Assembly: GCF_025144995.1 (NCBI RefSeq)
Contig: NZ_CP102250.1
Span: 1,550,001 to 1,614,000, forward strand
DNA from: Alistipes indistinctus YIT 12060
GTDB taxonomy: Bacteria; Bacteroidota; Bacteroidia; Bacteroidales; Rikenellaceae
Direction: 5' to 3'
DNA length: 64,000 bases
Shown here: in pieces, positions 42,945-50,571 of the stretch
Numbering within the stretch: the stretch's first letter is position 1
How the letters are laid out: each line of letters opens with the position of its first letter
Notes under the pieces: generated by a model
Database searches by the model: none
Seen by the model: only the letters and a program-made list of their open reading frames with translations
Told to the model about the DNA's origin: nothing
Translations under genes and position numbers: made by a program

Positions 42945-43982
42945 ATGAACCGCAGGGATTTTATCAAAAAAGGATTGCTGGCCGCCGGTGCGGCATCGCT
43001 CGTCCCGTTGGAAGGACTGGCGGCTTTTACCCCGGAAACGGCACCGGAAGGAGCATTCCACCCGGCAAAAGGCCCGACGAATGCGCCGCAGGATGGACGG
43101 ATATCACCTCCGGAGGCAGAAGCGACCGTCCCTGCAGAAACTTCTCCGGCCGGAGAAAAAGCAACTCCGGGGAGTGCTGGCCGGAGATTCCTGAAGTCGA
43201 TGATGTGGGGCATGATCGGGATGAGAGGAAGCAGCGTCCTCGAAAAATGCGAAGCCCTGAAAGCGGCCGGATTCACCGGAGTGGAGCCTTACAGCCATCA
43301 GGACCGGCAGGAGATGCTCGAAGCCATGCGCCAAACCGGACTGAAAGCCAGCAGTGTTTGCAACGCAAAACACTGGTCCTATCCGCTTTCGTCGCCTGAC
43401 AGCGGCATCCGCAGGCAGGGCATCGACGCTCTCCATACCGCGATCGAAGACGCCCGTTTTTACGGTACCGACGCTGTACTGCTCGTGCCCGGGATCGTGA
43501 ACGGCGAAGTAAGTTACGACCAATGCTGGACAAGGACAACCGAATGCCTGAAAGAGGTGCTCCCGGCCGCGGAGCACGCGGGAGTCCGGATCGGTATCGA
43601 AAACGTGTGGAACAATTTTCTGCTCAGTCCGCTCGAAACGGCACGCTACATCGACCAGTTCGACAGCCCCGCGATCGGGGCATATTTCGATGTCGGAAAC
43701 GTAATGGCATGGGGGTGGCCGGAGCAATGGACCGATATTCTCGCGGGAAGGATCGTCCGCATCCACCTAAAAGATTTCAGCCGCAAACTGGCAGATGAAA
43801 AAGGGCGGGGCCGGGGATTCGACGTTCCGCTGGGAGAGGGGGAGGTCGATTGGCCGCGCGTAATGGCGTCCTTGCTCCGGAACTATGACGGCAACTGGCT
43901 TACCATAGAACACCAGGGAGGCGATACGCCGGAAGGGCTGGCCGAACTATCCCGCCGTTGGGACCGGATCACCGGAATTTGA
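42945..43982 (+). CDS. exported sugar-phosphate isomerase/epimerase-like TIM-barrel protein
   Basis: A 345-residue protein of the AP endonuclease 2/xylose isomerase-like TIM-barrel family. A twin-arginine-like signal (NRRDFIKKGLLAAGAASLVPLEG) is followed by a Pro/Glu/Ala-rich linker (about 30-75) and the barrel (about 80-345). Metal-ligand-type residues are seen in VRIGIENVWNNF (Glu), AYFDVGNVMAWG (Asp), RIVRIHLKDF (His) and WLTIEHQGG (Glu). Known exported relatives act on keto-sugars beside Gfo/Idh enzymes. It follows the oxidoreductase by 56 bases, so the two likely work in one pathway. The exact reaction is not determinable. Confidence 0.85.
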   Translation: MNRRDFIKKGLLAAGAASLVPLEGLAAFTPETAPEGAFHPAKGPTNAPQDGRISPPEAEATVPAETSPAGEKATPGSAGRRFLKSMMWGMIGMRGSSVLEKCEALKAAGFTGVEPYSHQDRQEMLEAMRQTGLKASSVCNAKHWSYPLSSPDSGIRRQGIDALHTAIEDARFYGTDAVLLVPGIVNGEVSYDQCWTRTTECLKEVLPAAEHAGVRIGIENVWNNFLLSPLETARYIDQFDSPAIGAYFDVGNVMAWGWPEQWTDILAGRIVRIHLKDFSRKLADEKGRGRGFDVPLGEGEVDWPRVMASLLRNYDGNWLTIEHQGGDTPEGLAELSRRWDRITGI

Positions 43983-44066
43983 AGCGAGCCGGAGAATCCG
44001 TCATCGCCCGGTATTTGCTTAACATGTCGAAACACGGACAGAACCAAAAAACGACAATCCGGGCGA

Positions 44067-44636
44067 TCAATAAGGCGCCCCCTCGATGACGGCCGAACCA
44101 TCATACGGAATCAACTTTCCTTCGAGCGTGACCCGGTTCATGTTGAAGTTGGGAAGTACGGTCACACTAGCGCTGTTGTTGCCGGGGAAAAGCGTAATCT
44201 CGACCGCTGCGGAGATACCGATCCCCACTACATTCATATCGAAAAAGACATATCCTTTTTTATCGGTCCGCATGGTGATATCCGAAGCCGTTCCCTGAAC
44301 GGTAATGCCGCCCAAACCGTTCATTCCGGCCGACGCGGCATTGAAGCCCACCTGTACGGTGGCCGTTTCGCCGTTCAGCGAGACAAAATTCGTGGTAGGA
44401 TCGACCAGAGCGACCTGTCCGCCCCGCAACATCATGCGGTCGGTTTGCATCATAAAAAAGCGTTTGTCGAGGGCCTGCACCGCTTCGTTGTGATAGAGCC
44501 GGTCGAGGGCCTGACGCTCCTGTTGGCGCTGTGCGCGTTCCGCTTTGCGGACCGCCTTGCGGTTATCGGCCGTTTGTGCCGTGACTCCTGTAAAGAACAA
44601 GCCCAACAGGCCGACCAGTATCATATTCCGTATCAT
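44067..44636 (-). CDS. DUF4251 domain-containing exported protein
   Basis: A 189-residue protein with a signal peptide (MIRNMILVGLLGLFFTGVTAQ) followed by a short charged, probably coiled helix (KAVRKAERAQRQQERQAL) and a beta-rich DUF4251 domain (about 55-185; SLNGETATVQVGF and GGITVQGTASD). The family is confined to Bacteroidetes and has no known function. It is transcribed alone, convergent with the isomerase gene. Confidence 0.85.
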   Translation of the reverse strand: MIRNMILVGLLGLFFTGVTAQTADNRKAVRKAERAQRQQERQALDRLYHNEAVQALDKRFFMMQTDRMMLRGGQVALVDPTTNFVSLNGETATVQVGFNAASAGMNGLGGITVQGTASDITMRTDKKGYVFFDMNVVGIGISAAVEITLFPGNNSASVTVLPNFNMNRVTLEGKLIPYDGSAVIEGAPY

Positions 44637-44819
44637 ATCGTCTGTGTTTTAAATTTGCGCATCGCATAGGCTATACACCGGACATCCGTACCAATTATCA
44701 GCGTACAGATCCCGTGTACGTATTTCGAACAATCGCCGTGCCGCAAATGCATGGCCAATACGCCTCCGCGACAAATTTCGCGGCGGCTGAGGCATAAATA
44801 TTCACCACAAAGTCAGGCC

Positions 44820-46022
44820 CTAACGCGGAACCTTTTTCAGATCGGGCAGGAACCACGTCACCAGACCCAACAGCGGCATGTACGCACAGATATTATAGAC
44901 CGCTTCGATTCCGTAATGGTCGGCCATGTCGCCGAGCACGGCCGACGCAATACCGGCAATACCGAATGCAAACCCGAAAAAGAGCCCGGAAATCAATCCC
45001 AACTTGTTAGGCAGCAACTCTTGGGCATAGAGCAGGATCGCCGGGAAAGCTGACGAGAGCATGAACCCGACACAGAAGCTCAGCACGACCGTCCACGCCA
45101 GCGAGACATGCGGCATCAGGATACTGAACGGCGCCGTCCCCAGAATCGACATCCAGATTACATATTTGCGGCCGATACGGTCGCCGATAGGCCCTCCCAT
45201 CAGTGTGCCGGCCGCCGTAGCCAACAGAAAGACAAACAGAAAAATCTGAGATTGCTGTACACTGACGCCGAACTTGTGCATCAGGTAGAAAGTGTAATAG
45301 CTGCTCAGGCTGGCCATATAAATGTATTTCGAAAAGATAAGCGTCAACAGGATGGCGATCGCAAAAAATGTCCGCCCGTGAGGAAGCGGCATGGGGGCAT
45401 GCCGGACAGCATTGGCAGGGCGCCATTTGACACGCCGCAAATAAGCCTTGTACCAACGGCAAACCGGGATCATCACCAGAATCGCGACAAACGCCACGAT
45501 TGCAAAGTAGGCGATGTTGTGCCGCCCGTAAGGAGCGACCAGCAGCGCCATCAGTAACGGACCGAACGATCCGCCCAGATTGCCGCCCACCTGAAATACC
45601 GATTGGGCGAACCCGCGCCGGCCACCCGAAGCCAACGACGTGATCCGGGAAGCCTCGGGATGCAGTATCGAGGAGCCGACACCGATCAGGAAGACCGACA
45701 CCAGTACCCAGTGCAGGTTCGATGCAAATGCGAGGTTAAGCAACCCGACCAGCGTAAAACACATCCCGGCAGGCAGCGACCAGACAAAAGGACGTTTATC
45801 GAAGAAAAGCCCCGCCAACGGCTGAAAAACCGATGCGGCCATCTGGTAAACCAGTGTAATCAAGCCGATTTGCCCGAAACTGAGGGCCAGATCCTCTTTG
45901 AAAAGCGGATACGAGGCTGCAAGCAGCGATTGGAGCAAGTCGTTGAGACAGTGAGACAAACTCAGTGCGATCAGCACAGGCAATGCGATCTCGGAAGAGG
46001 TAAATTGTGATCTGCGTATCAT
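44820..46022 (-). CDS. MFS efflux transporter, fosmidomycin-resistance (Fsr) type
   Basis: A 400-residue, twelve-helix inner-membrane transporter. SLSHCLNDLLQSLLAASYPLFKEDLALSFGQIGL in helix 1-2 and IGVGSSILHPEASR are the marks of the Fsr subfamily, which exports fosmidomycin and perhaps other small acids. The ATG at 46022 gives a normal N-terminus; the frame is open 47 codons further upstream but that part covers the promoter region. It is a single-gene unit with a -7-like element 90 bases upstream. Drug specificity is only inferred. Confidence 0.87.
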   Translation of the reverse strand: MIRRSQFTSSEIALPVLIALSLSHCLNDLLQSLLAASYPLFKEDLALSFGQIGLITLVYQMAASVFQPLAGLFFDKRPFVWSLPAGMCFTLVGLLNLAFASNLHWVLVSVFLIGVGSSILHPEASRITSLASGGRRGFAQSVFQVGGNLGGSFGPLLMALLVAPYGRHNIAYFAIVAFVAILVMIPVCRWYKAYLRRVKWRPANAVRHAPMPLPHGRTFFAIAILLTLIFSKYIYMASLSSYYTFYLMHKFGVSVQQSQIFLFVFLLATAAGTLMGGPIGDRIGRKYVIWMSILGTAPFSILMPHVSLAWTVVLSFCVGFMLSSAFPAILLYAQELLPNKLGLISGLFFGFAFGIAGIASAVLGDMADHYGIEAVYNICAYMPLLGLVTWFLPDLKKVPR

Positions 46023-46110
46023 GGGTATATTTCCATCTGCGGTTACGATCGGGCCCGGAAAGCGGCACAGCGCAAAACACAAACGCGTTCGGTGCGGACG
46101 GAAAGCGCCG

Positions 46111-46118
46111 CAAAGGTA
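46111..46118 (-). promoter_or_regulatory. -7 element of the Fsr-like gene
   Basis: TACCTTTG on the minus strand, with ATTG 18 bases upstream (46137-46140) as a weak -33 match. Confidence 0.5.
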
Positions 46119-46323
46119 CCCCGATATTTCTGATTTCAATACCGCCGACCCCCGAATTTTCAACTCATCCCGGCAGTCGGGAGCCCGGCAATTCTAACCG
46201 GAACGACCGGCCTGGACGAATCGCCGGATCAACCGGAAGCTTTCGGTGCCGAAATTCGGGGTTCAGAACGATGCGGCGTTTAGAATACAGTCTGAAATCA
46301 GAGGCCGTATACCGGAAATTTAT

Positions 46324-46331
46324 TACTTTTG
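46324..46331 (+). promoter_or_regulatory. -7 element of the PI-PLC-like gene
   Basis: TACTTTTG matches TAnnTTTG about 89 bases before the start codon. No clear -33 element. Confidence 0.48.
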
Positions 46332-46419
46332 TATGTGATGCTTTCATTGTCACGGTTCAACTGTTTCTGAAAAATTTTACAACGCGAACCCGCATACATC
46401 CTACTTAAAAACGGCTCAA

Positions 46420-47235
46420 ATGACTCGTATTTCTTTCATTTTCCACTCCTTTTCAGGCAGATTATGCCTGATGCTGCTGACAGCCCTGCTTTGTTCCTCC
46501 TATTCGGGAAGCAGAGGCGTCCAAATCCATTCCCACAACGATTACCAGAAAAACATTCCCTTCTACCGGGCTTATTCCCAACAGGTAAATACCATCGAAG
46601 CGGATATCTATACGGCTCCCGCTTCCGACGATTTGCTGGTGGCACACGATGTTCAGGAACTCGACACCGCACTTACACTGGACGAGATGTACCTCGACCC
46701 GCTGGTCTTCCTATTCAAGCAAAATCAAGGGCGCGCCTGGCGAGGTTCGGAACAGATACTCTCACTGATGATCGACCTGAAAACTCCGCTCCATCCGACT
46801 ATCGACCGGCTGATCGCCAAACTGGAAAAGCATCCTGAGGTATTCGATCCCGCTGTCAATCCTTATGCCGTCCGAGTCGTGATCACAGGCAGCCGTCCCG
46901 ATCCCTCTGCTTTCGGAGAGTTCCCGCACTTCATCTCCTTCGACGGTTTTATCGACGTGGAATACACGCCGGAACAACTCGAGAGGGTGGCTCTCATCAG
47001 TGAACCGTTCTGCCGATATGCAAAATGGAAAGGAGGCCCCGAGCCACTCCCTGCCCAAGAGAAGCAGGTGATCGAGCAACTGATTGCGAAATCCCACAAA
47101 GCGGGTAAACCTATCCGTTTCTGGTGCTCTCCGGATAACGCCGTTGCCTGGGAGACTTTCCGAAAACTGGGAATCGACATCATCAATACCGACCAACCGG
47201 AAGCCTGCACGCTCTATTTTCAGCAGAATCCTTAA
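46420..47235 (+). CDS. secreted PI-PLC/GDPD-like phosphodiesterase
   Basis: A 271-residue exported protein. An N-terminal hydrophobic signal (about residues 8-28) has CSSYSGS at its end, so it may be a lipoprotein. The body is the PLC-like phosphodiesterase TIM barrel: IHSHNDYQKNIPFYRAY and TIEADIYTAPASDDLLVAHDV give the catalytic histidines and metal-binding Glu/Asp, and IRFWCSPDN and INTDQPEA close the barrel. It resembles the AIM6/GDPD-like group common in Bacteroidetes; the phosphodiester substrate is unknown. It is the last chromosomal gene before the integrated element and ends 105 bases from the attachment-site scar. Confidence 0.85.
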   Translation: MTRISFIFHSFSGRLCLMLLTALLCSSYSGSRGVQIHSHNDYQKNIPFYRAYSQQVNTIEADIYTAPASDDLLVAHDVQELDTALTLDEMYLDPLVFLFKQNQGRAWRGSEQILSLMIDLKTPLHPTIDRLIAKLEKHPEVFDPAVNPYAVRVVITGSRPDPSAFGEFPHFISFDGFIDVEYTPEQLERVALISEPFCRYAKWKGGPEPLPAQEKQVIEQLIAKSHKAGKPIRFWCSPDNAVAWETFRKLGIDIINTDQPEACTLYFQQNP

Positions 47236-47301
47236 CTTAATATAATCTGCGAGAGTCGGATAGCATTAAGGATCAAGACCACGAACGCCCCTCAAAAGCA
47301 C

Positions 47302-47331
47302 AAAAGCCTCTGATTGTTGTCAGAGGCTTTT
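47302..47331 (+). terminator. terminator after the PI-PLC-like gene
   Basis: Perfect 12-base stem AAAAGCCTCTGA / TCAGAGGCTTTT with a 6-base loop and further T at the end. It lies 67 bases after the stop codon. Its symmetry could also let it end transcription arriving from the prophage side or from the original tRNA-Arg gene. Confidence 0.9.
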
Positions 47332-47339
47332 TTATCGGG

Positions 47340-47381
47340 TGATCCCGGGGCGGTTCGAACGCCCGCCCACAGCATTAGAAG
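47340..47381 (-). other. prophage attachment site: 3' fragment of tRNA-Arg (TCT)
   Basis: On the minus strand the 42 bases fold as the 3' part of a tRNA: anticodon loop CTTCTAA (anticodon TCT, Arg), the 3' strand of the anticodon stem TGCTG, variable loop TGGGC, T arm GGGCG-TTCGAAC-CGCCC, acceptor 3' strand CGGGATC and A73. The 5' strand of the anticodon stem, the D arm and the 5' acceptor strand are absent: the sequence turns AT-rich at 47382. Such a truncated tRNA end is what tyrosine-recombinase integration at a tRNA 3' end leaves at one junction. The missing half lies to the right, so the element extends rightwards. Confidence 0.85.
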
Positions 47382-47439
47382 GTTTACCATAAACAAGCTA
47401 TAATATACTAATTGGCATATACGTAGATCATTTATCTAT

Positions 47440-47459
47440 TCCGTCAACAGTCCGTCAAC
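47440..47459 (+). repeat. tandem TCCGTCAAC next to the attachment site
   Basis: Two copies of TCCGTCAAC with 11-base spacing, about 60 bases inside the element from the tRNA fragment. One-helical-turn spacing near an att core is typical of arm-type integrase or excisionase binding sites; that role is inferred. Confidence 0.4.
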
Positions 47460-47529
47460 TTCTGCGATCACCGTAAACCAACTTGTAATTATCCATCCTG
47501 CTTCACGTCACAATCCAGTCACATAAAAT

Positions 47530-48609
47530 CTACCGTATCGTTAATGTCTCAACGGATTGATGTTTCGTTTCATCGAGTGGAACACTGCGGTACTTTACCC
47601 GACTAAAATCGATTTGCCGTAAATCGATACAACGGATCGCACTGTTGTACATAGTATTGTAATATATCTTTCTGTTCATCAGATCTGCCGCTGAGGTCCA
47701 CTGTGTAGCACTAGGAATGTCCGTAGGGGGCTCTCCGGCAGAAAACTCAATACCGATAGGAATCTCGAAACTGCCCAAAATCCGGAAACATTGCAGGACG
47801 GTCTGTAAAGCCGAATCCTGTCGTGGGGCTGAACTTTGATAAAATGCTGCGCGGACGAAACGAGACGGAGGTGTAACATCGCCCGGAATACCGAGAAACC
47901 CGCTCCCGGCTCCGAAAGGCACAAGTTCGGTATCATGACCCAACCATTGCGCTGTTGTACTACCTGAACGGAGATTGACATAGTTATTCAGGTTCGTCAT
48001 TTGCCAGTCGAATCCGGGGGAATTGGTCAGTACCCCCAACTTATTCTCGTAAAAACGGGGTTGACCGTTTATAATTTCCAATACAACCTGACGCCCCGAT
48101 ACGTCGGCAAACCGCCAATGAACGGTCGAAGCACGCGGGTCGATGGAAACTACACGTAATTCACGAACTGCAGCTTCCACCTCTTCGACCGTACGACAAC
48201 GCCCCAATATCCAGGGAACCAGTTGTAGATCGGCAACAGTTGTAGATTTTTGTTGTGGATCATACTCCGGATATTGACCATAGCCGGGAAAATAGAACAA
48301 TCCGGCCGAAAGTCCAGCCTCATTCATTCCTTCGGCAACGAATATTTCCTGTTCCACCGCAAAACCGACATAACCGTATTGCGCTGTAAACAATGTTCCC
48401 TGTTTTCCGCCTGGTAAAAGTATTGGTTGCGTATATCCTCTCGGCACAACCACATAACGGCTATTTAGATTACTTCCGCCCCATTCGATCGTACGGGCGA
48501 GAACACGAGCCCCGTCCTTGGAGACCAAAGTAATCCCCGTACAAGCCCCGGCCGGCTGGGACCAGCCAACGCACATTACCAGCAAAACAACAAATAAGCG
48601 TCTGATCAT
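47530..48609 (-). CDS. secreted choloylglycine hydrolase-family enzyme (bile salt hydrolase / penicillin V acylase type)
   Basis: A 359-residue Ntn-hydrolase that cleaves linear amide bonds, such as the glycine/taurine conjugates of bile acids or penicillin V. The signal peptide ends just before Cys23 (PAGA|CTGITL), so cleavage frees the catalytic N-terminal cysteine. Other family positions are in place: ARTIEWG (Arg and an acidic residue, Glu where many BSHs have Asp), NEAGLSAGLFYF (Asn), LTNSPGFDWQ (Asn) and PPSRFVRAA (Arg). I used the ATG at 48609, since 15 upstream codons in the open frame would precede the signal peptide. It is the gene nearest the attachment site and lies inside the prophage, transcribed like the late genes but as a separate unit. 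Bile salt versus acyl-homoserine lactone or penicillin substrates cannot be told apart here. Confidence 0.9.
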   Translation of the reverse strand: MIRRLFVVLLVMCVGWSQPAGACTGITLVSKDGARVLARTIEWGGSNLNSRYVVVPRGYTQPILLPGGKQGTLFTAQYGYVGFAVEQEIFVAEGMNEAGLSAGLFYFPGYGQYPEYDPQQKSTTVADLQLVPWILGRCRTVEEVEAAVRELRVVSIDPRASTVHWRFADVSGRQVVLEIINGQPRFYENKLGVLTNSPGFDWQMTNLNNYVNLRSGSTTAQWLGHDTELVPFGAGSGFLGIPGDVTPPSRFVRAAFYQSSAPRQDSALQTVLQCFRILGSFEIPIGIEFSAGEPPTDIPSATQWTSAADLMNRKIYYNTMYNSAIRCIDLRQIDFSRVKYRSVPLDETKHQSVETLTIR

Positions 48610-48882
48610 TGAGCTATGAGATTTAAAATTAATTGATATTACGTTAATCGTCAATTATATTGCCAAACTTTCACTTTCAAGCTCTGTACAGCTTATCAGA
48701 GTATGAAAACCTTTGCAGACTATTCCTTACTTAATCCGCATCCATCACGGCCTTGTTCGTATTTGCAATATTCGATACTTAATTATGCAATTATACATTG
48801 CATTTCAACTGATCAGCGGTTGAATCCGATTCGCGCATGTAGATTCCGGTCGCGGTTGTGATCGAAATCTGCCATCTACAGG
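48610..48882. other. AT-rich leader of the hydrolase gene and 3' flank of the next cassette
   Basis: About 270 bases. The part 48783-48846 is repeated at 50803-50866 (see the duplication entry) and contains ATGCAAT-TATAC-ATTGCAT (48785-48803), a 7-base inverted repeat. No good TAnnTTTG promoter was found for the hydrolase. Confidence 0.5.
48783..48846. repeat. duplicated cassette flank, copy A
   Basis: Aligns almost without gaps with 50803-50866. Shared blocks include TACATTGCATTT and GCGGT-AATC-GATTCG. Both copies lie just beyond the terminator of one of the two paralogous secreted-protein genes. Confidence 0.75.
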
Positions 48883-48889
48883 CAAAAAA

Positions 48890-48914
48890 TTAAGCCACTC
48901 TTTGAGTGGCTTAA
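48890..48914 (-). terminator. terminator of secreted-protein cassette A
   Basis: 11-base stem TTAAGCCACTC / GAGTGGCTTAA with a TTT loop; on the minus strand it continues into TTTTTTG. It lies 34 bases after the stop codon of the 147-residue gene. Confidence 0.85.
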
Positions 48915-48948
48915 TGACAGAACGTTATAATCTATATAACGATCGTTA

Positions 48949-49392
48949 TTACCGGGAAGCAATACCGCGAATGTTGAAATAGAAAATATAATTGGGATTT
49001 GTTGATGTCACCCGAATCATACTCCGGTCGACATAGCTGTCAGAAGTTAATGTACAAGCAGCTGGCTCTGAATAACCATTTCCTCCGTCAATCATTTGGA
49101 CCCACACTGTAGCATTGTTCTCTGACGGTGTAGTTACATTATGAATGTATACATCGATTTGGTCAATGCCGTACTGCCAGGCATTGGGACAATGGAATTG
49201 GACGCAGTTTCCCTCGTAGCGATTTCCGTATTCATCGTAAGACACCCCAACAAAAGAAGAAAAAACGAGATCGAGGGTAACTACTTCCAATTGAGTGTCA
49301 GAAGATGCCGTTTTAATTTCCGAAACATCACTTGCGTTAACGAACGTAAAAGACAGAAGAGCACAAACAAATAAAAGAATCAGTTTTTTCAT
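48949..49392 (-). CDS. small secreted protein, paralogue A
   Basis: A 147-residue protein with a Sec signal peptide (KKLILLFVCALLSFTFVNA) and no lipobox cysteine at the cleavage site. The mature part is beta-rich and aromatic, with four cysteines or fewer. I recognise no family. It is a divergent paralogue of the lipoprotein at 50938-51492: both have a W/Y-rich start, QYGI followed by an alternating hydrophobic strand, and Y(S/G)EP-x-SYVD/TYLD near the end. Its 5' leader and 3' flank are duplicated as well. It has its own terminator and looks like prophage cargo that is exported by the lysogen. Confidence 0.7.
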   Translation of the reverse strand: MKKLILLFVCALLSFTFVNASDVSEIKTASSDTQLEVVTLDLVFSSFVGVSYDEYGNRYEGNCVQFHCPNAWQYGIDQIDVYIHNVTTPSENNATVWVQMIDGGNGYSEPAACTLTSDSYVDRSMIRVTSTNPNYIFYFNIRGIASR

Positions 49393-49508
49393 AATCGTTA
49401 AGTTTTAGGTTATCTATTGCAAGATAATATAACAAAACTTCAAATACAAGTACCTGAGCCATAGTAATTAAAATAAATATTTTTAAAAAATACAATTTAA
49501 CATTGTAT
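49393..49508. repeat. duplicated leader, copy A (other copy 51493-51608)
   Basis: The leader upstream of paralogue A matches that of paralogue B at an offset of about 2,100 bases, including ATAATCGT near the start codon and AAAATAAATATTTTTAAAAAAT. AT-rich; probably contains the promoter of each gene, though no exact TAnnTTTG was found. Confidence 0.75.
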
Positions 49509-49617
49509 CTAAAGCACAATAAGGTCATACTGCACCCTTACCCCTATATACGGTTGTATGCCTTTCGATGTTAAAGCCGCCCCGGCACTCACGCCGATCC
49601 CCCAACCAACTGCTCAA
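49509..49617 (-). pseudogene. 3' remnant of a duplicated spanin-like gene
   Basis: On the minus strand the frame reads WGIGVSAGAALTSKGIQPY and on to a TAG stop at 49509-49511; it parallels the C-terminus of the intact gene at 51609 (WGIGVSAGAALTRQGVQPY) at exactly 2,100 bases offset. By my count 81 of 106 bases agree between 49501-49606 and 51601-51706. Upstream an in-frame TGA ends the similarity, so no full gene exists. A 74-codon frame here is in a different register and is not a gene. Confidence 0.8.
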
Positions 49618-49905
49618 CAATGTTGGCGACCAGAACCGTGAACAATACCGTAGAGTATCGGTATCATGAAATCCATCAGGGCTATGCAAGCAAACCACCA
49701 GGCGATATTCTACTTTGGCATACAAAGCATTTGAACAAGATGATTTCATATCGAAGCGGGGAGAGTGCGAAGTGTCGTCATGGCGATGTTTTGCATTGAG
49801 TACTGTTCTGGAATAAAAAATGGCATATTCTTTGAAAATCGATCGATAACGGCGGGGCCGCCTGTCCGATAATACCAGAATCTATACTATATAAGGCACG
49901 CTATT
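49618..49905. other. gene-free stretch between spanin remnant and TPP-domain gene
   Basis: 288 bases with no supported gene. A near-promoter CATATTCTTTG lies around 49825 and an E. coli-like TATACTATAT near 49880, upstream of the plus-strand gene. Neither is a clean match to the Bacteroidetes consensus. Confidence 0.4.
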
Positions 49906-50571
49906 ATGAAACGAACTGATACCGATAAGGGAAATCCCCATGCAATCTCGTCGAATTATATCGCTCGGTGGGTCGACCGTAACGTCGAGCAGAGTTCCGT
50001 CATTATGGTCGATCGGAAAATCGTTACGGACTGCAGAATCCAAAGTTCACGAAAAAACGACAGGCGGGATATTATCGTATCCGAAGGGAATACGCTCGCC
50101 CAAGCGGTCGACTCGGCATTGGCCTGGCCGGAAAGGAGCATCGTGGTGTTATGCAGCCGTGCCGACACCTCTTCGTTCGGCCGGTATTTTTCCATTATCG
50201 TCCGGCACCGCCTTCCGATCAAGATCGTGGTTTTGAATTCCCTCTCCGGGGGATTATGGCGGTTGCTGGCTGAAATGGCCGGACGGGAAAAGTGGGAAGC
50301 CGACCTGTACGACACCGATTTCGGAGCTTTCGCCCAGGTAATGGGCATGGAGGGGTTCTCTCTGTCCGATCCGGCGAAAGCGGATGAAATGCTCCGACGC
50401 ATGTTCGAAATGGAAGGACCGGCTTTGCTTGATATCAAAACCGTTTCCGCAGGTTCGAGTGCCCGAACCGACAGAAAGGAAGCAAACGTTTCCCGATTCA
50501 CTCCTGCGGCGCTTCCTGCCCGGAAAGTATGGCGGAACCGGCACTTCGACGGAAAAAGAATCGGCCGGTGA
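49906..50571 (+). CDS. TPP-enzyme C-terminal-like domain protein lacking the GDG motif
   Basis: A 221-residue protein that resembles the C-terminal pyrophosphate-binding domain of pyruvate oxidase/acetolactate-synthase-type enzymes. The order of matches is AQAVDSALAWPERSIVVL, then LPIKIVVLNSLSGGLWRL (family: LPVKIVVFNN...), then DTDFGAFAQVMGMEGFSLSDP and EGPALLDIKTV. The GDG...N thiamine-diphosphate/Mg motif that should follow VVL reads CSRADTS, and the N-terminal PYR and middle domains are absent. So it cannot be a normal TPP enzyme. It ends in a basic tail of about 45 residues. It is the only plus-strand gene in the prophage part and sits between the two duplicated cassettes; it may be a decaying fragment or a repurposed domain. 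Confidence 0.6.
   Translation: MKRTDTDKGNPHAISSNYIARWVDRNVEQSSVIMVDRKIVTDCRIQSSRKNDRRDIIVSEGNTLAQAVDSALAWPERSIVVLCSRADTSSFGRYFSIIVRHRLPIKIVVLNSLSGGLWRLLAEMAGREKWEADLYDTDFGAFAQVMGMEGFSLSDPAKADEMLRRMFEMEGPALLDIKTVSAGSSARTDRKEANVSRFTPAALPARKVWRNRHFDGKRIGR

Larger units (their letters stand above)
46023..46419. other. divergent intergenic region, Fsr-like / PI-PLC-like
   Basis: 397 bases between two divergent genes; holds one -7-like element for each (listed separately). No supported ORF. Confidence 0.5.

Noticed and set aside
47302-47331. The strong hairpin before the attachment site considered as part of the att core.
   Set aside because: It belongs with the PI-PLC-like gene end and has terminator form; the tRNA similarity begins only at 47340.
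49525-49749. A 74-codon frame next to the spanin remnant.
   Set aside because: It is in a different register from the conserved remnant, and the similarity to the intact gene is only in the other frame.
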